Origin: Oscillospiraceae bacterium
GTDB taxonomy: Bacteria > Bacillota > Clostridia > Oscillospirales > Oscillospiraceae
Length of the DNA stretch: 16,692 nt
Reading direction: 5' to 3'
NCBI GenBank assembly: GCA_029067025.1
Contig: JAIEFH010000238.1
Coordinates: 1-16,692, forward strand
Numbering within the stretch: position 1 is the first letter of the stretch; each line of letters starts with the position of its first letter. A program made the translations under genes and the position numbers. Shown here piece by piece: positions 6,558 to 14,465 of the stretch. A model generated the notes under the pieces. The model was not told the DNA's origin. It did no database searches and worked only from the letters and a program-made list of their open reading frames with translations.

Positions 6558-7565
6558 ATGAAAAAGATCATTGCGCTCTTGCTCTCTGCCCTGATGGTTA
6601 TGTGTCTGTTCGCCGGCTGCGGCAAAAAGGCGGACGACGGCAAGAATTCCGGCGGTGACGGCGAGAAGGGCACCATCGGCGTGTGCATCTACAAGTTCGA
6701 CGACGCTTTCATGACCACCTACCGCAACTCGCTCCAGAAAATCCTGGAGGACAAGGGCTACAAGGTCTCCGTCGTGGACGGCAACAACGACCAGGCCAAG
6801 CAGAACGAGCAGATCAACACCTTCATCAGCCAGGGCGTCCAGGCGCTGATCATCAACCCGGTCATGACCTCCGCGGCCGACCAGATCATCAGCACCGTGA
6901 AGGACGCCGGCATCCCCACCGTGCTCATCAACCGTGAGCCCACCGCCGAGCAGATGGCCGCTTACGACAAGCTGGTCTACGTCGGCTGCGACGCCGCTCA
7001 GTCCGGCACCTTCCAGGGCGAGCTGATCCTGGACACCGCCAACAAGGGCGACATCAACGGCGACGGCAAGGTCTCCTACATCATGATCCAGGGCGACCCC
7101 GAGAACATCGACGCCCAGCTGCGCACGGAGTACTCCGTGAAGGCTCTGAAGGACGCCGGCGTTGAGGTGGAGCAGCTCAACCTCACCCGCGGCGACTGGG
7201 ACCGTAACCGCGGTCAGGAGATCGCCGCCAACGACCTGGCCCAGTTCGGCGACCAGATCGAGGTCATCTTCTGCAACAACGACGATATGGCCATCGGCGC
7301 CCTGCAGGCCATCCAGGCCGCGGGCCGCAAGGTCAACGAGGACATCTACCTGGTGGGCGTGGACGCGCTGGACGCGGCCCTGAACGAGGTGAAGAACGGC
7401 AACATGACCGGCACCGTGCTGAACGACGCCGTGGGCCAGGCCACCGAGGCTGTCAACCAGATGGAGAAGCTGCTGGGCGGCACCACCTACAAGTCCGGCG
7501 AGCAGAGCGTCTATGTGCCGTACGTGAAGGTCACTCCCGACAACGTCGGCGACTTTATGAACTAA
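6558..7565 (+). CDS. mglB: Galactose/glucose-binding lipoprotein MglB
   Basis: Surface-anchored sugar-binding protein of the MglBAC importer, 335 aa. The signal peptide ends in LFAGC with lipidated Cys21. The mature part aligns with E. coli MglB from memory: stacking aromatics F51 and W214 (E. coli F16, W183), polar ligand contacts D49, N126, D185, R189, N241, D269 and N289, and a calcium-binding loop DINGDGKVS (165-173) with the distant ligand E235. One contact differs: E. coli His152 corresponds to Asn183. The ATG at 6558 has AGGAGG at 6543-6548, 9 nt upstream. Codons are strongly biased to C-ending forms, consistent with high expression. It heads mglBAC with a long leader, and its stop is followed by two hairpins. 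D-galactose and/or D-glucose binding is likely but not proven. Confidence 0.93.
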   Translation: MKKIIALLLSALMVMCLFAGCGKKADDGKNSGGDGEKGTIGVCIYKFDDAFMTTYRNSLQKILEDKGYKVSVVDGNNDQAKQNEQINTFISQGVQALIINPVMTSAADQIISTVKDAGIPTVLINREPTAEQMAAYDKLVYVGCDAAQSGTFQGELILDTANKGDINGDGKVSYIMIQGDPENIDAQLRTEYSVKALKDAGVEVEQLNLTRGDWDRNRGQEIAANDLAQFGDQIEVIFCNNDDMAIGALQAIQAAGRKVNEDIYLVGVDALDAALNEVKNGNMTGTVLNDAVGQATEAVNQMEKLLGGTTYKSGEQSVYVPYVKVTPDNVGDFMN

Positions 7566-7570
7566 GTTTA

Positions 7571-7620
7571 GAAGCGGCTGCTTCCGCGGGGTGCGTGGCG
7601 CTTGTGCGCACGCACCCCGC
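7571..7620 (+). terminator. Tandem hairpins after mglB, likely attenuator or stabiliser
   Basis: GAAGC-GGCT-GCTTC (7571-7584) is followed directly by a long stem whose arms 7586-7597 and 7609-7620 match perfectly over 12 bp, extended by CGC-TTGT-GCG past a one-base bulge. No T-tract follows, so transcription into mglA should partly continue. The position mirrors the hairpin after the peptide-binding gene. Confidence 0.62.
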
Positions 7621-7688
7621 CTTATATCACGCCGCCCCGCCCGGCCGGGCCGGAGGGAAAGGCGGAGAAAGAAACGGGGGATCGTGAA

Positions 7689-9188
7689 TTGTCAGAATAT
7701 CGTTTGGAAATGCGCGGCGTGGTCAAGACATTTCCCGGCGTCAAGGCGCTGGATCATGCCCAGCTCAAGCTCCGCCCCGGCAGCGTCCACGCCCTGATGG
7801 GGGAGAACGGCGCGGGTAAATCGACCCTGATGAAGTGTATGTTCGGCATCTACCACATGGATGAGGGCGAAGTGATCTACGAGGGTGAGCCGGTTCACAT
7901 CCGGGGCCCGCTGGACGCCCTGAACCGGGGCATCGCCATGGTTCACCAGGAGCTTCAGCCCATCCCCGAGCGGAGCATCGCCGAGAACATCTATGTGGGC
8001 CGCTATCCCATGAAAATGGGGTTCCTTGTGGATCATGAAAAAATGTATGAGGACGCGGCCGAGGTTTTGAAGGAAGTTCACCTGAACTTTGACCCCAAGG
8101 CCAAGCTGGGCACCCTCAGCGTGTCCCAGATGCAGCTGGTGGAGATCGCCAAGGCGGTGTCCGCCGACTGCAAGGTGCTCATCCTGGATGAGCCTACCTC
8201 CTCCCTCACCGCCGCCGAGGTGGAGGCGCTGTTCACGATTGTGAACGAGCTGCGCGGAAAGGGCGTATCCATTGTGTACATCTCCCACAAGATGGACGAG
8301 ATCCTGCGCATCAGCGACGAGGTCACCATCATGCGGGACGGCCAGTACATCGGCACATGGGAGGCCAAAGAGCTGACCACCGACTTCATTATCACCAAGA
8401 TGGTGGGCCGGGAGCTGTCCAACCTCTATCCCACGCGGTCGAACACCCCCGGCGAGGTGGTGTTCGAGGTGGAGGACTTTACCTCCATCAACCCCAAGAG
8501 CTTCCGCCACGCCAGCTTCAACGTCCGCAAGGGGGAGATCCTGGGCGTGGCCGGTCTGGTGGGCGCGCAGCGCACCGAGCTGATGGAGGGTTTGTTCGGC
8601 CTGCGGTGCCACTCTGCCGGGAAGATTACATACCAGGGCAAGGAACTGAAGATCAACCAGCCCAAGGATGCCATTGACGCCGGCATCGCCATGCTCACGG
8701 AGGACCGCCGGGCAACCGGTATCCTGGGGGTGCTGTCCGTCGCGGACAATGTGTCCGTTGCCTCCCTGAACCAGTACCTCATCGGGGGCATCATGCTGGA
8801 CGACAAGAAGATTGAGGAGCTGGTGCAGGACAACGTGGCCAAGCTCTCCATCAAGACGCCCTCCTCCAAAACCCAGATCCAGTCCCTGTCCGGCGGCAAC
8901 CAGCAGAAGGTGTTGATTAGCCGCTGGCTGGCCCGTGATCCGGACGTTTTTATCCTGGATGAGCCCACCCGCGGCATTGACGTGGGCGCCAAATATGAGA
9001 TTTATTGCATCATCGCCGACCTGGCCAAGAAGGGGAAGAGCGTGATCATGATCTCCTCCGAAATGAGCGAGCTGATCGGTATGTCCGACCGCGTTATGGT
9101 CATGTGTGACGGGCGGGTCACCGGCTTCATCGACGGCAAGGACGCCAACCAGGAGAATATTATGGCCCTGGCCACCCAGTTTGAGTAA
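7689..9188 (+). CDS. mglA: Galactose/methyl-galactoside ABC importer, tandem ATP-binding protein MglA (TTG start)
   Basis: Cytoplasmic ATPase of the sugar importer with two fused ATP-binding domains, 499 aa, the usual MglA length. Domain 1 has Walker A GENGAGKS (38-45), the variant signature LSVSQ (143-147) and Walker B LILDEP (164-169). Domain 2 has the degenerate Walker A GLVGAQRT (289-296), signature LSGGNQQ (400-406) and ILDEPTRGID (422-431). This one-intact, one-degenerate pattern is characteristic of MglA/RbsA. The TTG at 7689 is preferred because it yields MSEYRLEMRGVVKTFPGVKALD, the typical family opening, and has GGGGG 8 nt upstream; an earlier in-frame ATG at 7602 lies inside the intercistronic hairpin and would add 29 low-complexity residues. 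Its stop is 15 nt before mglC. Confidence 0.94.
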   Translation: MSEYRLEMRGVVKTFPGVKALDHAQLKLRPGSVHALMGENGAGKSTLMKCMFGIYHMDEGEVIYEGEPVHIRGPLDALNRGIAMVHQELQPIPERSIAENIYVGRYPMKMGFLVDHEKMYEDAAEVLKEVHLNFDPKAKLGTLSVSQMQLVEIAKAVSADCKVLILDEPTSSLTAAEVEALFTIVNELRGKGVSIVYISHKMDEILRISDEVTIMRDGQYIGTWEAKELTTDFIITKMVGRELSNLYPTRSNTPGEVVFEVEDFTSINPKSFRHASFNVRKGEILGVAGLVGAQRTELMEGLFGLRCHSAGKITYQGKELKINQPKDAIDAGIAMLTEDRRATGILGVLSVADNVSVASLNQYLIGGIMLDDKKIEELVQDNVAKLSIKTPSSKTQIQSLSGGNQQKVLISRWLARDPDVFILDEPTRGIDVGAKYEIYCIIADLAKKGKSVIMISSEMSELIGMSDRVMVMCDGRVTGFIDGKDANQENIMALATQFE

Positions 9189-9203
9189 GGAGGAGAGAAA
9201 AAT

Positions 9204-10256
9204 ATGCAGAAGCTTAATACATTTAATCCGAAAAAATTCTTGTCCGATAACGCGATCATTCTGCTGATCCTGCTGCTGGCGGTGTTCACCGCGTTCAACT
9301 CCGAGAACTTCATCAGCCAGAGCAACCTGAAAAACCTGATTATCAACGTGTCGCCCCGGTTTATCATTGCCTGCGGCGTGTCCGGCTGCTTGATCATCAA
9401 AGGTACCGACCTGTCGGCGGGCCGCCAGGTGGGTCTGGCCGCCTGTGTGTCCGCCATGCTGCTGCAGGAGGTGGGCTATGCCGCCCGGATGTTCCCCGAT
9501 CTGCCCGACATCCCCTGGCCCGTCGCCATGCTTATCGTTATGGCCATTATGGCCGTGTTTGGCGCCATCAACGGCGCTATCATCGCGTTTTTGAAGGTCC
9601 CCCCCTTTATTGCCACACTGGGTATGCAGCTGGTGGTGTACGGCATCTGCTCGGTGACCACCGGGAACCAGCCCATGGGCGGCTATAAAGAGAGCTACCG
9701 CAAGGTGGCAAGCGGCACGCTGAAGACCTGGAGCGAGGAGTTAACAAAGAAGGACATGAGCTTAAATCCGATTGGAAAGGCGTTGGATTTTATCCCCTAT
9801 CTGGCGATTTTCGCCCTGATCGTGGGCCTTTTCATCTGGTTCCTCTACAATAAGACCCGCCACGGCAAGTATATGTACGCCATCGGCGGCAACGAGAGCG
9901 CCGCCCAGGTGGCCGGCGTCAACGTGCCCGCCACCATCATCCGCATCTATGTTCTGGCCTCCATCCTGTACGGCCTGGCCGGCTTCCTGGTGGGCGCCAA
10001 GGCCGGCGGCGCCTCCACCGCCACCGCCTATGGTTATGAGCTGGAAGCCATCGCCGCCTGTACCATCGGCGGCGTGTCCGCCAACGGCGGCGTAGGTAAG
10101 GTGTCCGGCGTGCTGGTGGGTGTGCTGGTGTTCGAGGTGCTGAAGATCTGCCTGCAGTTCCTGCGCCTGGATCCCGCGTACACCTTCATTGCCCAGGGCC
10201 TGGTCATTATTATCGCCGTAGCCCTCGACCTGCGCAAGTATCTGGCCAAGAAGTAA
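9204..10256 (+). CDS. mglC: Galactose/methyl-galactoside ABC importer permease MglC
   Basis: Membrane channel subunit of the sugar importer, 350 aa, with multiple hydrophobic helices. The motif GTDLSAGRQVGLAA (67-80) is a hallmark of MglC and distinguishes it from RbsC and XylH. The late EAIAACTIGGVSANGGVG segment (about 275-292) is the conserved ATPase-contact and dimer region of this permease family. The protein ends in a basic LRKYLAKK tail, like E. coli MglC. A strong AAGGAGGAG lies upstream of the ATG, 15 nt after mglA, so the two are translationally close. A loop at about 160-190 (YKESYRKVASGTLKTWSEEL) is more charged than in E. coli. Last gene before the terminator. Confidence 0.94.
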   Translation: MQKLNTFNPKKFLSDNAIILLILLLAVFTAFNSENFISQSNLKNLIINVSPRFIIACGVSGCLIIKGTDLSAGRQVGLAACVSAMLLQEVGYAARMFPDLPDIPWPVAMLIVMAIMAVFGAINGAIIAFLKVPPFIATLGMQLVVYGICSVTTGNQPMGGYKESYRKVASGTLKTWSEELTKKDMSLNPIGKALDFIPYLAIFALIVGLFIWFLYNKTRHGKYMYAIGGNESAAQVAGVNVPATIIRIYVLASILYGLAGFLVGAKAGGASTATAYGYELEAIAACTIGGVSANGGVGKVSGVLVGVLVFEVLKICLQFLRLDPAYTFIAQGLVIIIAVALDLRKYLAKK

Positions 10257-10282
10257 GCGCGGAAAACTATTATCACGGCCTC

Positions 10283-10320
10283 AAATGTCCGTCCGCGTCC
10301 GCGGGCGGACATTTTCTATT
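10283..10320 (+). terminator. Rho-independent terminator of mglBAC
   Basis: Arms 10283-10296 and 10301-10314 form a stem of about 14 bp with one G-T wobble and a 4-nt loop, followed by a T-rich tail TTCTATTT. It lies 26 bp after the mglC stop. The tail overlaps the -35 region of the next promoter. Confidence 0.85.
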
Positions 10321-10347
10321 TCCAGAGCCGCGCGTCTGTGATATAAT
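10319..10347 (+). promoter_or_regulatory. Promoter of the response-regulator gene, extended -10 type
   Basis: TTTCCA (10319-10324), a 17-bp spacer and a perfect TATAAT (10342-10347) preceded by TGA (10339-10341), giving the TGnTATAAT extended -10. The start would be near 10354, so the leader begins with the first palindrome. Confidence 0.7.
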
Positions 10348-10354
10348 AAATCAT

Positions 10355-10394
10355 CATCGCCCATGGGCGATGGCGTTTTGCGGAGCAAAACGCC
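10355..10394 (+). other. Two adjoining hairpins in the response-regulator leader
   Basis: A perfect 18-bp palindrome CATCGCCCATGGGCGATG (10355-10372) directly abuts a perfect 10-bp inverted repeat (10372-10381 with 10385-10394) with a 3-nt GGA loop. They lie between the predicted transcription start and the AAGGAGG ribosome site at about 10415-10421. Neither is followed by a T-tract. Confidence 0.6.
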
Positions 10395-10431
10395 AAGCGG
10401 GTTTGTGCGCAGGGAAGGAGGTGGGCCGCAG

Positions 10432-12030
10432 ATGGAAGTATACCGGGTTTTGCTGGTGGATGATGAGGAGGAGATCCGAGAGGGTATCCGCCACAAAATC
10501 AACTGGATGGAGCTGGGCTTCGAGCTGGCCGGTTTCGCGGCCGACGGGATCGACGCCCTGGAGCTTGCCCAGCGGCTTCGCCCGGACGTGGTGCTCACCG
10601 ACATCAAAATGCCCCGCATGGACGGGCTGGAGCTGTGCCGCAGGCTGAAATCTCTGCTGCCCGAAACCAAGACGGTGGTGCTCTCCGGGTTTGACGAGTT
10701 TGAGTGCGCCCGGCAGGCGGTGGGACTGGGCGTATTCGAATACCTCCTGAAGCCCATCAGAGCCCTGGAGTTGGGCGGCGCGCTGGAGCGGCTGCGGGAG
10801 CGGCTGGATCGGGAGCGGCAGGAGCGCCGGGAGATCGAGTCGCTGCGCCGCCGGTATGAGGAGAGCCTGCCCATCCTGCGGGAGCTATTTTACACCCGGC
10901 TGCTGGATGGCCGCATTCCCCCCGGGCAGGTGGCGGATCAGGCCGCCCGGTATGGGATCGAGCTGGCCCAGGGCTGCTGGACGGTGGCGCTGGTGCTGGC
11001 GGACGCGCAGGGGAAAAACGGCGAAGCGGGCCGGGATGAATTGTCCATCCAGTCCTTTTTCCAGCGGCGTTTCTCCCTGGAAGGGTGCGCTCTGCGCGCC
11101 GTGCCCTACAACGACATGGTGGCTTTGCTGGTTCATATGAGGGACGAGGGACAGATTGATCCGCTGACGGAGGAATTGGGGCGGCTGTGCGCGTTGGCGG
11201 CCCCTCTTCTGGGCATGACTCTGTTTGTGGGGGTGGGCCGGCCCTGCCCAGGCCCGGAGCTGCTCCACGAATCAATGGAGGGAGCCGCCGCAGCGGCGAA
11301 CTACCGGGTGCTCATGGGGACGGAGCAGGTGCTTTACATCGGCGATTTAGAGCCGGGACAATCCGCCTGCCTCGCCCTGGAGGAGGCGGATCATCGAGCC
11401 CTGTCCGCCGCTGTCAAGCTGGGCAGCCGGGAGCAGGTGGCCCAGTTCATCCACCAGCAGATGGATCGGGTGCGGGAGGCCCGGCTGTCCCTGGCCCAGA
11501 GCCATATGTTCTTTTTGGAGATTCTGACCGCCCTCACCCGAATGGCCCGGGCCGGCGAGGCGGATATTGAGGAGATTTTCGGCCCCGGTTTCACCGGCAT
11601 GGTGTCCATCACCGATTTCTGCTCTCTGGACGAGCTGGAGGAGTGGCTGCTGGGGCGCACCCTGCGGCTGTGGGAGCAGCTCAACCGCCAGCGCAGCGAT
11701 TCCACATGGAAAACGGTGGAGCGGGCCAAGAGCTTCATCGCGCAGCACTACGCCGACAAAGAGCTGAGCGTGGAGACCCTGTGCGCACATCTCCATCTGT
11801 CCCCCGCCTACTTCTCCACGCTGTTCAAGCGGGAGACTCAGAAAAGCTTCATCGCCTATGTCACCGACCTGCGCATGGAGCAGGCCGCCCGGATGCTCCA
11901 GGACACCGATGAAAAGACCTACCTCATCGCCGAGCGCACCGGCTACGCCGACCCAAACTATTTCAGCTATGTGTTCAAACGGCATTTCGGCATCTCGCCG
12001 TCCAAATTCCGGGCGGGGCAGCAGCCATGA
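10432..12030 (+). CDS. YesN-like response regulator (REC plus AraC-type HTH)
   Basis: Two-component transcription regulator of 532 aa. The N-terminal receiver domain has the acidic pair D10/D11, phospho-acceptor D57 (VVLTDIKMPRMDG), S85 and conserved K107 (YLLKP). A central region of about 300 residues without a clear fold follows. The C-terminal AraC-type double helix-turn-helix is about 426-532 (LSVETLCAHLHLSPAYFSTLFK, then TGYADPNYFSYVFKRHFGISP). The ATG at 10432 has AAGGAGG about 11 nt upstream; an ATG at 10363 lies within the leader palindrome and lacks a site. YesN proteins normally pair with a YesM-type sensor kinase, often adjacent; none is present between here and the terminator at 12865. 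Regulation of the upstream mglBAC operon is a reasonable inference from position and the direct repeats near mglB. Confidence 0.92.
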   Translation: MEVYRVLLVDDEEEIREGIRHKINWMELGFELAGFAADGIDALELAQRLRPDVVLTDIKMPRMDGLELCRRLKSLLPETKTVVLSGFDEFECARQAVGLGVFEYLLKPIRALELGGALERLRERLDRERQERREIESLRRRYEESLPILRELFYTRLLDGRIPPGQVADQAARYGIELAQGCWTVALVLADAQGKNGEAGRDELSIQSFFQRRFSLEGCALRAVPYNDMVALLVHMRDEGQIDPLTEELGRLCALAAPLLGMTLFVGVGRPCPGPELLHESMEGAAAAANYRVLMGTEQVLYIGDLEPGQSACLALEEADHRALSAAVKLGSREQVAQFIHQQMDRVREARLSLAQSHMFFLEILTALTRMARAGEADIEEIFGPGFTGMVSITDFCSLDELEEWLLGRTLRLWEQLNRQRSDSTWKTVERAKSFIAQHYADKELSVETLCAHLHLSPAYFSTLFKRETQKSFIAYVTDLRMEQAARMLQDTDEKTYLIAERTGYADPNYFSYVFKRHFGISPSKFRAGQQP

Positions 12031-12111
12031 CAGGTGGACGCCATATAAAAAGTGTGGTGTAGGCACCAGGGCAGATGACAGCTTTTATGTATAGGTGGAA
12101 GGAGAGTTTTT

Positions 12112-12855
12112 GTGAAGAAAAAGTATCTTGTCGGAAAGCGGGCGCTGGCCATGGCGTTCGGCCTGGCGCTGATCCTTCTGTTCGGCGCGGGCTGTGACGG
12201 TGCGCCGAAGGCTTCCAACGAAAGCGCGGCGCAGCCTTCCGCCGGGACGGCAGCCCCGGATGCAAGCGCTGCCCAGTCCGAACCGCCCGCCGCCGGAACC
12301 GCGGACATAGCTGTAGGCTCCATTCCGCCCGAGCCGCCCCGGCGGCCCACGGTGGTTTACCGGCTGATTTTTCCTGAAAAGCGTGTGTTTACCTGCGAGG
12401 CGGGCTATTCCTCAGTGGAAGCACCCATCCGCCTCAGTAAGGATCAGGTGGAAAATGGGTGGGTCAACTATGAAGAATCCCTGGTGCCTTTTTCCGATTA
12501 CCTGCTGGAACATCCTGACGCGTCCCTGCTCATGTGGGCGGGGATCCATAACGTCATGCTGGAGAGCTGGGAAATCAGTTTGAATGACGGCTGGATTTGC
12601 TATATGTACCGGGGTGAGATGGATCACGCCACAGGAGTGTTTGACCCGGGCGGAAGGGGGACGATGTACAGCGCGATGATCGGACGGCCCGAGGATCCGT
12701 ATGTATTCTGCCTGTACTGGAATAACTACTTCGAAACAGACTTCGAGGAGCCGCTGGAATCGTTTCAGAAGGGCGATCCAGGCTATGTCTCGCTGGAGGA
12801 TATGAGATCCTTCTTGTCAGGCATTACGGTGGAGCGCGATGCAGAGCGACCATAG
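12112..12855 (+). CDS. Unrecognised lipoprotein (GTG start)
   Basis: Secreted, lipid-anchored protein of 247 aa that I do not recognise. The signal peptide has a basic MKKKYLVGKR start, a hydrophobic core and LFGAGC with lipidated Cys28. An Ala/Ser/Pro-rich linker (about 31-75) leads to a globular domain (about 77-247) rich in Tyr, Trp and acidic residues, including a WAGIHNVMLESWEISLNDGW stretch (about 140-159). Four further Cys residues might matter for folding. The GTG at 12112 has AAGGAG 7 nt upstream. It follows the response regulator by 81 bp with no terminator between, so co-transcription is likely. It may be an accessory or sensing component of that regulatory unit, but nothing in the sequence proves this. 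Confidence 0.8.
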   Translation: MKKKYLVGKRALAMAFGLALILLFGAGCDGAPKASNESAAQPSAGTAAPDASAAQSEPPAAGTADIAVGSIPPEPPRRPTVVYRLIFPEKRVFTCEAGYSSVEAPIRLSKDQVENGWVNYEESLVPFSDYLLEHPDASLLMWAGIHNVMLESWEISLNDGWICYMYRGEMDHATGVFDPGGRGTMYSAMIGRPEDPYVFCLYWNNYFETDFEEPLESFQKGDPGYVSLEDMRSFLSGITVERDAERP

Positions 12856-12864
12856 AGCAGAACA

Positions 12865-12899
12865 GCACCCCGGAAGCGAAGCTTCTGGGGTGCCGTTTT
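12865..12899 (+). terminator. Rho-independent terminator, possibly bidirectional
   Basis: A 13-bp stem (12865-12877 with 12881-12893, one G-T wobble) with a GAA loop is followed by CGTTTTG on the plus strand, 9 bp after the lipoprotein stop. It also lies 33 bp beyond the stop of the convergent carboxypeptidase gene and is flanked by an A-rich stretch on that side, so it may end both transcripts, though the minus-strand T-tract is weak. Confidence 0.85.
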
Positions 12900-12926
12900 G
12901 TGGTTCAGATTGTTTTTTGCGCTTGA

Positions 12927-14423
12927 TTACAGCCCGTACAATTCGCTGTATTTTTTCTCCAGGTAGTCGGCGAACACGGTGGGATCGAAGTCGCCGCAGG
13001 CGTTCTTCACCACGTCGGCGGGTTCCATCAGGCCGCCGTACTGATGAACCTTTTCCCTCAGCCAATTGGACACCTGGGACAGGTCGCCCTTGGAGACGGG
13101 GCCCCACACGTCGATGTCCTGCTCCATGTTGCGCAGCATCTGGGCGCCGTAGGCGCTGCCCAGGGCGTAGGAGGGGAAGTAGCCGAAGGAGCCGCCGGAC
13201 CAGTGGCTGTCCTGGAGGCAGCCCCGCTTGTCGTCGGGTACGTCCACGCCCAGGTACTCCTTGTACAGCCGGTTCCAGGTCGCGGGTACGTCCTTCACCT
13301 CCAGCGTGCCGCCAATGAGCTGTTTTTCGATTTCGTAGCGCACCATGACGTGGAGGCAGTAGGTCAGCTCGTCCGCCTCGGTGCGGATGAGGGAGGGCTG
13401 GGCCTTGTTGACGGCGCGGTAGAACTGCTCCGCCGTCACGTCGGCCAGCTGCTCGGGGAAGAACTCCTGCATCTTGGGGAAGATGGCCTCAATAAAGGGC
13501 TTGGAGCGGCCGATGAGGTTTTCGTAGAACCGGGACTGGCTCTCATGGACGCCCATGGATACGCCGCCCGCCAGACAGGTGTACTGCAAGTCGTCGGAGA
13601 TGCCCAGCTCGTACTTGGCGTGGCCCCCCTCGTGAATGACGGAGAACATGGAGAAGCTCACATTGCCCTCGTCATAGTTGGTGGTGATGCGCACGTCCTT
13701 GTTGTTGAACTCCAGGGTGTAGGGGTGCTCCGTCTCGCCGATGGTGCAGTGGGCCCGGTCAAGCCCCAGCACTTCCATGAGGTAATCGGAGAACTTCCGC
13801 TGGGCCTCCACGGGATAGGAGCGCCACAGGAAGCTGTCGTCGATCTGCTCCTTTTCCCCGATGGCGTGGATGAGGGGGACGATGCGCTCCCGGAGGGTGG
13901 CGAAGAATCCGTCCAGGTACTTCATATCCACCCCGCGCTCGTACTCGTTGAGCAGGGCGTCATAGGGGGCCTTGGTGCTGTCATAGTAGCCGGCGAATTT
14001 GATGTTGAAGGCCACCAGCTTCTCCAGCACCGGGCGGAACAGCTCAAAGTCGCTCTTCTCCTTGGCCCGGTGCCACACGTCGCTGGCCTCGTTGGTGAGC
14101 ATGGCGTACTCCATGTATTCATCTGCCGGGATGCGGGTGAGCTGGTCGTAGCTGCGCTTCAGCTCCTCCACCTGGCGGCGGACGGGATGCTCCAGCTCAT
14201 CCTTGCGGGCGCCCAGGAAGTCCAGCAGCTCCCCAACCTCAGGGGCGGAGAACAGTTTATGACGCTCCCCAGCCAGGATGCCAAGGGCCACGCCCCGGCC
14301 CTCGGCGGTGTCCTTGGGGGCCACGGTGGTGCCGTCCAGGTAGAGGGAAGAGGACGCGCAGTTGTAGGCGTACAGCTTTTTTTGCAGTTCGGCCAGCTTG
14401 GCCAGGGCCTCATTCAATTCCAT
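12927..14423 (-). CDS. Metallocarboxypeptidase, peptidase family M32
   Basis: Zinc-dependent carboxypeptidase that removes C-terminal residues from peptides, probably cytoplasmic since no signal peptide is present. At 498 aa it has the normal M32 length. The zinc motif HEGGH (264-268) supplies two His ligands and catalytic Glu265, and the third ligand Glu294 lies in HESQSRFYEN. Further family blocks are IRTEADELTYCLHVMVRYEIEK and GCLQDSHWSGGSFGYFPSYALGSAYGAQ. The start at 14423 has GAGGT about 8 nt upstream. It is the last gene of the minus-strand cluster, 42 bp after a small membrane-protein gene. It could degrade peptides brought in by the nearby Opp-type importer, but it is transcribed separately from it and that link is inference only. 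Confidence 0.95.
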   Translation of the reverse strand: MELNEALAKLAELQKKLYAYNCASSSLYLDGTTVAPKDTAEGRGVALGILAGERHKLFSAPEVGELLDFLGARKDELEHPVRRQVEELKRSYDQLTRIPADEYMEYAMLTNEASDVWHRAKEKSDFELFRPVLEKLVAFNIKFAGYYDSTKAPYDALLNEYERGVDMKYLDGFFATLRERIVPLIHAIGEKEQIDDSFLWRSYPVEAQRKFSDYLMEVLGLDRAHCTIGETEHPYTLEFNNKDVRITTNYDEGNVSFSMFSVIHEGGHAKYELGISDDLQYTCLAGGVSMGVHESQSRFYENLIGRSKPFIEAIFPKMQEFFPEQLADVTAEQFYRAVNKAQPSLIRTEADELTYCLHVMVRYEIEKQLIGGTLEVKDVPATWNRLYKEYLGVDVPDDKRGCLQDSHWSGGSFGYFPSYALGSAYGAQMLRNMEQDIDVWGPVSKGDLSQVSNWLREKVHQYGGLMEPADVVKNACGDFDPTVFADYLEKKYSELYGL

Positions 14424-14465
14424 GTTGAATACCTCATTTCCTATGTATTGTTGAATGCCTTTGCG

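Noticed and set aside
7692..8612. A 306-codon minus-strand open frame opposite mglA
   Set aside because: Composition is typical of an antisense shadow and mglA motifs are unambiguous on the plus strand.
10363..10431. Earlier ATG start for the response regulator
   Set aside because: It lies inside a leader palindrome without a ribosome site, whereas the ATG at 10432 follows AAGGAGG and gives the standard receiver-domain opening.
12031..12111. Terminator or promoter between the response regulator and the lipoprotein
   Set aside because: Only a 4-bp GGTG-TAGG-CACC stem is present, with no T-tract, and no convincing -35/-10 pair was found.
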